DNA from: Thiomargarita sp.
Lineage (GTDB): Bacteria; Pseudomonadota; Gammaproteobacteria; Beggiatoales; Beggiatoaceae
Assembly: GCA_030635005.1 (NCBI GenBank)
Contig: DAOVZS010000062.1
Location: 1 to 10,605, forward strand
DNA length: 10,605 nt
Direction: 5' to 3'
The notes under the pieces were generated by a model. It was not told where the DNA came from and did not search any database. It saw only the letters and a list, made by a program, of their open reading frames with translations. The position numbers were made by a program, and so were the translations under genes. Numbering within the stretch: position 1 is the first letter of the stretch; the number at the start of each line of letters is the position of its first letter. Shown one piece after another: positions 1 through 6,742 of this stretch.

Positions 1-1263
1 GGCCCATTGCAATCCAGCAACATTAATGGGCGCAAAAGCAGACAGTACAAATTCCCCTCGATAATCTTCATAAAGATCAAAACCAGTGACTCCAGAAAAT
101 GCAGAACGTGTACCTGGATTATCAACTCTTTGGAGACCGACGCTAGTATCTTTAAGTTCAATTTCATTAATGACTTCAGTGGATAAGCCGACTGCTTCCA
201 CAGATTTTTTGTAATCGATTTTATTTTCGATTAACATCCGACTATCATTTCGCATCGAACCATCAGCCGCTACAAGATACACTTCTCCTGTGTGACCAGA
301 TTCATCAAATTTCCAAACACGATGATTAGTCATGATATCATTAATGCTTTCAATGGAAATTTGAAAGATTAAAACACCAATTTTCTTTTCATCATCATCA
401 TAAATAGAAGCTCCAATAAAAGCAGCTTGCTGATTAAAAAAAGGCAAATATGACGTAAAGTCAACGAGATCAATATCTCCATGATGAGAGTGCATTATTT
501 GTTCAAACGCTTGTCCAAACCCTGTTTTTGCATAGCTACCCGTTTTAAGAGACGTCGCAAAATCTAGTTTTTTGAGTACCGAATACACCACATTACCTGT
601 TTCCGCATCCACTAATAAAATATCTTCAAAATTAAAACGCCTTTGAATGTCATGGAGATAGGGGTGATATTGACTATGTAGTTGTGTATAGCTAGAAGCA
701 TCTTGTGCAACAGAAAACTCTTCTTTAGTTCCTAGAGGATTAGGATTAGCAGCAATATAATAATATTGTAAAGCAATACTATTATCATCTAATTGATTAA
801 GAGCCTCTATCATATCAGGCACGTCTGTCGTGTTAAGCAGGCGATACTCTTCAGAAAAGTCCTGAGTATAGTATTTTTCCAAGGCACTTTTATATTTTTG
901 AATAGGTAAGGTCAAGGCGTCTTGTGTTTTATCAAGGCTTACATTGTCATCCTGAATATCAAATTCTGTATAAAGAGTTGCCTCCTCCTTAAATTTAGGA
1001 TAAGCATCCTGAAAACCATGCATTGCTTCAATAATCGTTCTCGCATTGGCATAAACTTGCACTTGGTTAAAAACTAAATTGAAATATTTTTCAATTTGTG
1101 CTTTTTTTGCATCGCGGATATATGTAATATGGCTTCTCGCACTTTCTGTCAGTGCTTGTTGACCTTGTGTACTGGCGATTTTACTGGTAAATATAGCGGT
1201 AATCAGTACGGGGAGCACTGCAAGAACAGCAGAACCCAAGAACATTTTTTGACGTATTTTCAT
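1..1263 (-). CDS. Membrane receptor with periplasmic dCache-type sensor, probable methyl-accepting chemotaxis protein (3' end cut by window)
   Basis: Only the first 421 codons are visible; the frame is open to base 1. ATG at 1263-1261 is preceded by AAGGA (1280-1276), 12 bases upstream. Residues 1-6 are basic and cytoplasmic-looking, and about 7-27 form a hydrophobic membrane segment. The rest is a large extracytoplasmic region. It contains stretches typical of double-Cache sensors: YYIAANPNPLG, then ILLVDAETGNVVYSV, and near the visible end FAPINVAGLQWA, which in this family comes just before the second membrane segment and HAMP domain. The output domain lies outside the window. The same sensor type is known on chemoreceptors, nucleotide cyclases, histidine kinases and phosphatases. 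The CheW-like gene ending 18 bases upstream makes a chemoreceptor the best inference. The ligand is unknown. The sensor is not the PilJ type, so this is not a plain PilJ orthologue. Confidence 0.8.
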   Translation of the reverse strand, partial: MKIRQKMFLGSAVLAVLPVLITAIFTSKIASTQGQQALTESARSHITYIRDAKKAQIEKYFNLVFNQVQVYANARTIIEAMHGFQDAYPKFKEEATLYTEFDIQDDNVSLDKTQDALTLPIQKYKSALEKYYTQDFSEEYRLLNTTDVPDMIEALNQLDDNSIALQYYYIAANPNPLGTKEEFSVAQDASSYTQLHSQYHPYLHDIQRRFNFEDILLVDAETGNVVYSVLKKLDFATSLKTGSYAKTGFGQAFEQIMHSHHGDIDLVDFTSYLPFFNQQAAFIGASIYDDDEKKIGVLIFQISIESINDIMTNHRVWKFDESGHTGEVYLVAADGSMRNDSRMLIENKIDYKKSVEAVGLSTEVINEIELKDTSVGLQRVDNPGTRSAFSGVTGFDLYEDYRGEFVLSAFAPINVAGLQWA

Positions 1264-1281
1264 ATATTTAAATTATCCTTA

Positions 1282-1818
1282 TCATGTCGCTACTTTTGTA
1301 GCCAATGCTTCAAAAAAACTATAGTGTTCAAAATTAAACCACAGCTCTTCATTTTTTTCATAGCCTTTGTTAACATACGATGCTATATTACTTGGTAAAG
1401 GAGGTAGGGTGTTGAGTTCGTCATCATTAGTAAAGATTAAAGGTACGGGTAAACTTTCCACAATAAAGGCTCCAGCAGTTTTCCCTTCTCCTAATATTAA
1501 TAACATCGATTTTTTAACATTCTCCTTTTTTTCTTGTTCTAATAGTTGATACAAGTCAAACACAGGTACAAAATTACCACGCATATTAATTAAACCTAAT
1601 AACCAAGATGCTGTAAAGGGTATAGGACAAATAGGTAGTATATCAGATAATTCACTTGTAGCCTGTTGAGCGATCAAAAAACCGAATTTACCCACATGAA
1701 ATCCCAAACGTCGGGAAGTTTTGACCCCTTCTTTATAGGTAAAATCCCTAAAATCTGCTTGATGTTCAATGGGACGGTTTAAAGCTTGACTTGGTGATAA
1801 CTGTTCTGATTTCCTCAT
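1282..1818 (-). CDS. CheW/PilI-like chemotaxis coupling protein
   Basis: A 178-residue cytoplasmic protein with one CheW domain over about residues 36-173. CheW proteins bridge chemoreceptors and a CheA-type histidine kinase. The diagnostic segment GLINMRGNFVPVFDL (about 75-89) has the conserved Arg-Gly (R80, G81) and the Pro-Val-x-Asp-Leu turn of the family. About 35 residues precede the domain and show no recognisable motif; PilI-type proteins also often carry extra N-terminal sequence. ATG at 1818 has TAAGG (1829-1825) 6 bases upstream, which supports the start. It lies 103 bases after the binding-protein gene and 18 bases before the receptor gene, so CheW and receptor are very likely cotranscribed. 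No CheA/ChpA kinase is in the window. Family assignment is firm. The partner receptor is inferred from position. Confidence 0.88.
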   Translation of the reverse strand: MRKSEQLSPSQALNRPIEHQADFRDFTYKEGVKTSRRLGFHVGKFGFLIAQQATSELSDILPICPIPFTASWLLGLINMRGNFVPVFDLYQLLEQEKKENVKKSMLLILGEGKTAGAFIVESLPVPLIFTNDDELNTLPPLPSNIASYVNKGYEKNEELWFNFEHYSFFEALATKVAT

Positions 1819-1857
1819 AGAAAACCTTACTTGGAATGGTAAATTTGTTAAGATTCG

Positions 1858-1886
1858 AGGCTAAATATGGGTATTCAATTTAGCCT
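1858..1886 (-). repeat. Perfect 9-bp inverted repeat (hairpin) between binding-protein and cheW-like genes
   Basis: On the minus strand AGGCTAAAT (1886-1878) pairs with ATTTAGCCT (1866-1858) around an 11-base loop. In the direction of the genes no T-run follows, so it does not look like a Rho-independent terminator for this transcript. A T-run (1895-1901) does follow on the plus strand, but no plus-strand gene is seen. The repeat may be an mRNA-stabilising or processing element, an attenuator, or an operator. The role is not determined. Confidence 0.5.
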
Positions 1887-1921
1887 TGAAAGAATTTTTT
1901 TAATACGTTCTCCTTGACAAC

Positions 1922-2986
1922 TTAAGGCAATAGCCATTTTTGCAAGGGTTGACCATTAAAATGTAATAAAGCAGGTTCACGTCCTGGATAAGAAACCCAT
2001 TCTGTAAAAGGTTTATTTTCAATCAAACCTTGACGTTCAATAAAATAACGTATGTAACGCATTGTTTTTTTGAGACGACGATCACGAATAGCTGCCAAAG
2101 CTTTTGTTGGAGTGTCATTGAAAGATACAGTCGTCAATTGTTCCTCACATTCTTGAGGAGATATTTGAGCTAAATTAGCCATTGTATCTACAACTCTACC
2201 TTTTTTGTTTCCTTGTAATCTTTTCATCACTGAAAACCAAGCAGATACTAACGTTTGTGCAAATTCTGGATGTTCGATTAAAGTTGAACGGCGTACCACA
2301 ATGAGATCAAATATTTCTGTTGGAATTTGACGGCTATCAAATAATATTTTTGCATTATTGACATGAACAAGTTGATATAGTTCAGGATTTCCAGTCACAA
2401 CTACATCAACTGTTTTATCACTGAGAAGTTTGGATACATCCATGTCAGCAGTATTAAGAATATTAACTTTTTCAAAAGGAATTTGATGGCGAATCAAATA
2501 ACGATCAAAAAGATAATGGGGGGCAGAATGTTGAACTAAACCAATGGTTTTACCTCGGATATCAGTCTCAGCATTATGAGGCAGTAGAATGCCTTCATTA
2601 CCAATGTGATTACTGGTAATTAAGATAACATCAGCCTGAATATCACGTCTGACAATCTGAGCGATTGCATCAATATTTGATATTGCTATTGCATGAATTT
2701 CTTCTGTAATAAATTTATCAATGAGATCTTTATAATTGCCTGAAATAAATTTAATAGGCACATTCATTTTTGCATTTTCAAAACGTCCTTCTTCATTAGC
2801 AAGATACCAAGGCATCCAAGTCACTTTAGGTGCAACTGCAAAGGTGAGTGGTGTTGTTTGGTTCTTATCATTATTAGAATTTGCAGTATCAGTGCTTGTA
2901 ATATCGCTCCTAAAATCACATGCACTCAAGAATAATACTACAAGCCCTAATAAATTATACACAATAATTGTGTGATTAAATGGCAT
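1922..2986 (-). CDS. Periplasmic substrate-binding lipoprotein, SsuA/TauA/NMT1-like family
   Basis: A 354-residue exported lipoprotein. The signal peptide has a hydrophobic core at about 8-21 and a lipobox LSAC with the lipidated cysteine at C23. Residue +2 is Asp (D24), which in E. coli favours retention in the inner membrane. About residues 25-46 are a polar Ser/Thr/Asn/Asp-rich linker. The binding fold begins at about 47; VAPKVTWMPWYLANEEGRF (51-69) is the typical opening of NitT/TauT-type binding proteins (nitrate, taurine, sulfonate, thiamine precursor). DIRGKTIGLV (142-151) and VDVVVTGNPE (193-202) match later parts of that fold. The start is firm: AGGAG (3000-2996) lies 9 bases before ATG 2986. 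No permease or ATPase gene is adjacent. The neighbours are a response regulator and cheW/receptor genes, so a sensory role is inferred. The substrate cannot be read from sequence. Confidence 0.85.
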   Translation of the reverse strand: MPFNHTIIVYNLLGLVVLFLSACDFRSDITSTDTANSNNDKNQTTPLTFAVAPKVTWMPWYLANEEGRFENAKMNVPIKFISGNYKDLIDKFITEEIHAIAISNIDAIAQIVRRDIQADVILITSNHIGNEGILLPHNAETDIRGKTIGLVQHSAPHYLFDRYLIRHQIPFEKVNILNTADMDVSKLLSDKTVDVVVTGNPELYQLVHVNNAKILFDSRQIPTEIFDLIVVRRSTLIEHPEFAQTLVSAWFSVMKRLQGNKKGRVVDTMANLAQISPQECEEQLTTVSFNDTPTKALAAIRDRRLKKTMRYIRYFIERQGLIENKPFTEWVSYPGREPALLHFNGQPLQKWLLP

Positions 2987-3008
2987 TCTTCAACACTCCT
3001 ACTGACCT

Positions 3009-3062
3009 AATTGATAATAATTTTATTAAAAATTTCATTTTATCAATTATGATAACTGATAA
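3009..3062 (-). repeat. Overlapping AT-rich inverted repeats with a possible promoter, upstream of the binding-protein gene
   Basis: AATTGATAA (3009-3017) and TTATCAATT (3040-3048) are perfect 9-base arms around 22 bases. The second arm also overlaps a smaller palindrome, TTATCA-ATTA-TGATAA (3040-3055), and another TGATAA stands at 3057-3062. One arm can therefore pair in two ways. On the minus strand a weak promoter match overlaps them: TTGATA (3046-3041), 15 bases, TAAAAT (3025-3020). Such matches arise easily in AT-rich DNA. The stretch could be an operator, a weak internal promoter or simply low-complexity spacer. Confidence 0.35.
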
Positions 3063-3072
3063 AAATACTTCC

Positions 3073-3900
3073 CTAATTACCAATGAGTATATTTGGTAAG
3101 TATTGTTTAAAAACGGTTTCTAATCCATCTTGTTGCACAGGTTTTGTTAAATATTCGTTTGCACCTGCCATTTTTCCTCTGATTTTGTCAAGACCTCCAT
3201 CCTTTCCAGTCAACATGATAACAGGAGTGTTCTGAGACAATTTATGGGCTTTAATTTGCTTGCACACTTTAAGACCATCAATACCTGGTAACATGACATC
3301 TAAAAAGATAATGTTGTACACCTTTTCTTGTATATAATCAAGTGCAGCCTCTCCTGTTTCTGCAAAGTCGATATCCATACCATACAACTGTAATTGAATC
3401 TTCATATGTTTACGTACAGCAAAAGCATCATCAACAACCAAGGCTTTGATACCCGTCTTATTCGTATTTTTAGCAACTTTACCGGCCTCTTCGAGAATAT
3501 CAATGTCATCTTCACCAACCATTGTGTCATCAGCAATACTCAATTCAGGTACAAATTTGAGTTCTTTGATAGTCACTTGATCAAGAATATCGAGTACCCT
3601 TTTTAATGTTAACGGACGACGCAAATATACTTCGTTAGTTATATTATTATCAGGTATCGTTTTACTACTTACTTTAATCGCTGGAATGTTGTTGTGATGT
3701 ACATTAAAACTTTTCCACTCACTCCGTGCATTAGAATCATCAATATCAACAAGTATAATGTTTGCCGTTTCACGTTCTGTTGAATTGAGTAGCGTATATT
3801 GTCTTATACGTGCTGTCGCTAGTTTGAAAATACTACCTAAGGTCTTTTGTTCATTAGATGTGTGACCAAATATAGCGACTTTAAATATTTTTTTCTCCAT
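3073..3900 (-). CDS. Response regulator with degenerate and intact receiver domains in tandem
   Basis: A 275-residue cytoplasmic protein with no DNA-binding or enzymatic output domain. The C-terminal receiver (about 151-270) is complete: acidic pair D157/D158 in LVVDDAF, phosphoacceptor D201 in IIFLDVMLPG, switch Thr T231 in IMLTGKD, and Lys K253 in YLTKP. The N-terminal part (about 5-110) looks like a decayed receiver. It has a beta3-like IILVDIDD with D52 at the acceptor position and RRPL (94-97) where Lys-Pro is expected, but KVAIFGHTSN lacks the acidic pair. An acidic linker (about 118-140) joins them. Stand-alone receivers of this kind, like CheY and PilG/PilH, act by binding motor or pilus proteins. 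ATG 3900 has AGGA (3916-3913) 12 bases upstream and a promoter further up. The gene is first in the sensory cluster. Confidence 0.88.
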   Translation of the reverse strand: MEKKIFKVAIFGHTSNEQKTLGSIFKLATARIRQYTLLNSTERETANIILVDIDDSNARSEWKSFNVHHNNIPAIKVSSKTIPDNNITNEVYLRRPLTLKRVLDILDQVTIKELKFVPELSIADDTMVGEDDIDILEEAGKVAKNTNKTGIKALVVDDAFAVRKHMKIQLQLYGMDIDFAETGEAALDYIQEKVYNIIFLDVMLPGIDGLKVCKQIKAHKLSQNTPVIMLTGKDGGLDKIRGKMAGANEYLTKPVQQDGLETVFKQYLPNILIGN

Positions 3901-3934
3901 AAACTACTATATTCCTATTTTATTTAACTACTGT

Positions 3935-3962
3935 AATATATAGCATTATCCGTTTGAGTCAA
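3935..3962 (-). promoter_or_regulatory. Candidate sigma-70 promoter for the sensory gene cluster
   Basis: In the 110-base gap after coaE, the minus strand reads TTGACT (3962-3957; 5 of 6 to consensus), a 16-base spacer, then TATATT (3940-3935; 5 of 6). Transcription would start near 3928, leaving a leader of about 28 bases with an AGGA site before ATG 3900. No clear terminator hairpin was found between coaE and this promoter, so some read-through from the pilus genes is possible. Confidence 0.55.
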
Positions 3963-4010
3963 CTACAACCTTTAAAGACTATGTTGGAAATATTAGACAT
4001 GTTTTGTATG

Positions 4011-4616
4011 TTATTCAATTGATAGACTGCTATATATTTTATGCAAAGTCCAAACCTGTTTACATAATTGTTCCACATTTCCATCATTGTAAATAACATC
4101 ATTTGCGATTGTAAGCCGTCTCTCTCGTTTAGCTTGAGCTTTGATTATTTGTTCAGCATCATTATAAGCTAATTTATCACGTAACATTAAACGTTGACGT
4201 TGTAATTCTACTGAACAATCAACTACTAACACACGATCAACTGTATTTTGCTGTCGTGTTTCCAATAATAAAGGAATACTTAATAAACAATAAGAACAAC
4301 ATAATTTCGATACGTGTTCTTGCATTGTGTGTCGAATACGAGGATGTAAGATTTTTTCTAAACGTTGGCGTTGTTCACTGTCTGCAAATATGAGTTGACG
4401 TAATTTCGCACGATTAAGATGACCATTATTTTTAATCATCTCAACTCCAAATATTTTAATAATATGCTTAAATGCAGGTTTACCTGGTTGAACTAATATT
4501 CTCGAGATCTCGTCTGCATCTATGACAGGAATGCCAAGCGTTATAAAAAAGTTGGATACTGTTGTTTTACCAGATGCTATGCCTCCTGTCAAGCCTATTT
4601 TTAGTGGATTGCCCAT
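4011..4616 (-). CDS. coaE: Dephospho-CoA kinase
   Basis: Catalyses the last step of coenzyme A synthesis, the ATP-dependent phosphorylation of dephospho-CoA, in the cytoplasm. With ATG at 4616 the protein has 201 residues, close to the usual 200-206. It opens with a P-loop GLTGGIASGKTT (8-19, Lys17) followed by PVIDADEISR with the family Asp at D33. RLEKILHPRIR and the later RVLVVDCS and QAKRERRLTIANDVIYNDG segments are typical of the CoaE lid and C-terminal half. The frame is open further upstream, to ATG 4643 and TTG 4658, but conserved sequence starts right after ATG 4616, which matches the family N-terminus. That start overlaps pilD by 16 bases, suggesting translational coupling. No well-placed Shine-Dalgarno site is visible for any of these starts. 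A zapD/yacG pair, often found next in gammaproteobacteria, is absent; the sensory cluster follows instead. Confidence 0.93.
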   Translation of the reverse strand: MGNPLKIGLTGGIASGKTTVSNFFITLGIPVIDADEISRILVQPGKPAFKHIIKIFGVEMIKNNGHLNRAKLRQLIFADSEQRQRLEKILHPRIRHTMQEHVSKLCCSYCLLSIPLLLETRQQNTVDRVLVVDCSVELQRQRLMLRDKLAYNDAEQIIKAQAKRERRLTIANDVIYNDGNVEQLCKQVWTLHKIYSSLSIE

Positions 4617-5455
4617 AAGAGTTGTGTCAATTGTTCTCCCCATAATAGGCTGATCCAACCTGCAGCAGCAAGATAGGGACCAAAGGGAATCGGTACATCT
4701 TTATTATGCTTGTAAAAAATGATGAGTAATATACCCACACTTGCGCCTACAATTGAAGAGAGTAAAATAATGATAGGTAACATTTGCCATCCCATCCAAG
4801 CACCTAAAACTGCCAATAATTTAAAATCACCATATCCCATCCCCTCTTTTCCTGTGATGAGTTTAAAAATCCAATATATTGACCATAATGATACATAACC
4901 TACCATTGCTCCGATCACGCTAGATTCCAATGTTATATTGTATAATCCAAACACATGACACAATATACCAAGCCATAATAAAGGGAGTAGAATATCATCA
5001 GGTAATAATTGATGATCAAAATCAATCATGCTGCTGGCCAACAATGCCCAAGTCAATACCAATGCAGCCAATAAGGGCCAACCAAATCCAAAGTGCACGG
5101 CTGTCAACACTGCTAAAATTGCACTGAGTGCTTCAATCAATGGGTAACGTATAGAAATACTTTTATGACAGGCTGTACATTTTCCACGCTGCCAAATATA
5201 GCTTAATATGGGTATATTCTCTAGTGCTGTAATTTGATGTTGACAATGTGGACAACGAGATCGGGGAACCATCAAATTAAAATCTTGCATGGTTTTCGAC
5301 ACTGATTCATGACATTGTTCCTGCCATTCACGCTCCATCATAATTGGTAAACGATAAATGACAACATTGAGAAAGCTACCGATAATCAATCCTAAAAGTG
5401 CCACAACAATAAGCACTGCTTGAGGTTCCGCGGCAAGATACGTAAATACTGTCAT
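4601..5455 (-). CDS. pilD: Type IV prepilin peptidase / N-methyltransferase
   Basis: Inner-membrane aspartic protease that removes the leader of type IV prepilins and pseudopilins and methylates the new N-terminus. The 284 residues include GSFLNVVIYRLP (26-37) after the first membrane segment. A zinc-type pair of CxxC motifs follows in the cytoplasmic loop (C68/C71 and C93/C96). Next come the first catalytic-Asp region IDFDHQLLPD (144-153) and the second, GYGDFK (207-212, Asp210). There are about seven or eight hydrophobic segments, and the typical PFGPYLAAAGW lies near the end (257-267). The presence of the Cys cluster indicates the bifunctional peptidase-methyltransferase form. ATG 5455 follows the pilC stop after a single base, so it is probably translated by coupling; the upstream ribosome site is weak. 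It may also serve a type II secretion system if the organism has one. Confidence 0.96.
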   Translation of the reverse strand: MTVFTYLAAEPQAVLIVVALLGLIIGSFLNVVIYRLPIMMEREWQEQCHESVSKTMQDFNLMVPRSRCPHCQHQITALENIPILSYIWQRGKCTACHKSISIRYPLIEALSAILAVLTAVHFGFGWPLLAALVLTWALLASSMIDFDHQLLPDDILLPLLWLGILCHVFGLYNITLESSVIGAMVGYVSLWSIYWIFKLITGKEGMGYGDFKLLAVLGAWMGWQMLPIIILLSSIVGASVGILLIIFYKHNKDVPIPFGPYLAAAGWISLLWGEQLTQLLWAIH

Positions 5456-5456
5456 A

Positions 5457-6686
5457 TTACATCACACCGCCCATTGCAAAGATGGGTAAATACATCGCAA
5501 TCACTAATCCACCAATCAAAACACCTAAAAACGCCATGATAAGGGGCTCCATCATTGAACTCAAAGAGTCTACCGCATTATCAACTTCTTCTTCATAATA
5601 GTCAGCAACTTTATTTAACATCTGATCAATATTACCTGATTCCTCACCGATTTGTGTCATTTGTACACACATATTTGGAAACACACCTTGAGCACGCATA
5701 CTTTCTGCTAACGGTATTCCAGTAGCAACATCATTTTTGATCTCAATGGAAGCCTCATAAAAAACAATATTACCTGTTGCACCTGCTACAGAATCCATTG
5801 CTTCTACTAAGGGGGTTCCTGCAGCAAACATAGTAGCTAGGGTACGAGAAAAACGTGCTAATGCGGATTTTGTCAGAAGTTCACCAAATAATGGGAGTTT
5901 TAATGAGATTCTTTGCAAAAAATTATTAAAAGCTTTAATACGTTTTTTTGCTTGTGAGAATGCAACAACCAATGCACCCAGTACTCCAAAAATAATCATC
6001 CAATAGGCCACCATGAAATCTGACATTTCCACTACCATCTGTGTAAATGCGGGGAGATCAGCACCGAAACTGCTAAACATATCTGAAAAAACGGGAACAA
6101 CATACACCAACAAAATCGCACTCACAATTAAGGCCACTACGAGTACAGAAATAGGATATTTAAGTGCACCTTTAATTTTTTTCTTAATACTTTCACTTTT
6201 TTCTTTATAAACCGCTAACTTAGTTAAAAGCGTTTCCAAAATACCCGCTTGTTCACCCGCATGAACTAAGTTACAAAAAAGATCATCAAAATGATCGGGA
6301 TGTGCACGTAACGCCTCTGCCATTGTGCCCCCTGCTTCCACTATACTTTTAATATCTTGTACCAGGATTTGAAATTTTGGTTTTTCATGACCTTGACCTA
6401 CGAGATCAAATGATTGAATGAGTGGAACACCAGAGGTCATCATAGTAGACATCTGACGTGCAAACATCGCAATATCTCCAGGATCAACAGCTTTTCCCCC
6501 AACACCAAATAGGGGTTTAGGTTTTTTCCTAACTCTGAGATTATGTATGCCTTCTTTCCTCATGGTCACCTTAATTTGGACTTCACTAATCCCAATCTTT
6601 TCTCCTTTACGCTTTTTTCCTTTTTTATCTGTGCCACTCCAAACAAATGTGATTGCTTGTTTAGCTTTTGCTTTACTTTGTTTCAT
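5457..6686 (-). CDS. pilC: Type IV pilus inner-membrane platform protein
   Basis: Polytopic protein that couples the cytoplasmic ATPases PilB and PilT to pilin addition or removal. It has 409 residues, the usual family length. A basic N-terminal segment (1-60) precedes two T2SSF repeats at about 73-196 and 275-399. Each repeat carries the family signature: GEQAGILETLL (144-154) and GEESGNIDQML (347-357). Three membrane segments are visible at about 178-200, 225-244 and 381-402. ATG 6686 has a strong AGGAAG site just upstream. It lies 56 bases after pilB, with no terminator in the gap, and 1 base before pilD. A PulF/GspF type II secretion homologue would look similar, but the pilB-pilC-pilD order and the sequence favour the pilus protein. 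Confidence 0.96.
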   Translation of the reverse strand: MKQSKAKAKQAITFVWSGTDKKGKKRKGEKIGISEVQIKVTMRKEGIHNLRVRKKPKPLFGVGGKAVDPGDIAMFARQMSTMMTSGVPLIQSFDLVGQGHEKPKFQILVQDIKSIVEAGGTMAEALRAHPDHFDDLFCNLVHAGEQAGILETLLTKLAVYKEKSESIKKKIKGALKYPISVLVVALIVSAILLVYVVPVFSDMFSSFGADLPAFTQMVVEMSDFMVAYWMIIFGVLGALVVAFSQAKKRIKAFNNFLQRISLKLPLFGELLTKSALARFSRTLATMFAAGTPLVEAMDSVAGATGNIVFYEASIEIKNDVATGIPLAESMRAQGVFPNMCVQMTQIGEESGNIDQMLNKVADYYEEEVDNAVDSLSSMMEPLIMAFLGVLIGGLVIAMYLPIFAMGGVM

Positions 6687-6742
6687 AATGCTTCCTGGTA
6701 TATGTCAAAAACGAAAATGGGAGGGGCTGTGTATTAACGACT

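Noticed and set aside
1096..1398. Plus-strand open frame of 100 codons crossing the receptor start and the cheW-like gene end.
   Set aside because: It is antisense to two well-supported genes, has no recognisable family features, and its cysteine-rich composition is that of a reverse-frame shadow.
1858..1901. Hairpin followed by a T-run on the plus strand, resembling a Rho-independent terminator.
   Set aside because: No plus-strand gene lies upstream to be terminated, the stem is AT-rich, and the T-run begins 8 bases after the stem, so a plus-strand terminator is not supported.
2736..2975. Plus-strand open frame of 79 codons opposite the lipoprotein signal region.
   Set aside because: Antisense to a firm gene. 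Its hydrophobic end mirrors the signal peptide in reverse and there is no independent evidence for it.
4617..4658. Longer coaE starting at TTG 4658 or ATG 4643.
   Set aside because: The extra 14 residues have no counterpart in the family; conserved sequence begins at ATG 4616. Neither upstream start has a better ribosome site.
6687..6742. TTGACA on the minus strand in the pilB-pilC gap, resembling a promoter -35 box.
   Set aside because: It lies only about 17 bases before the pilC ATG, so a -10 box and transcription start would fall inside pilC. No supporting -10 was seen before the start codon.
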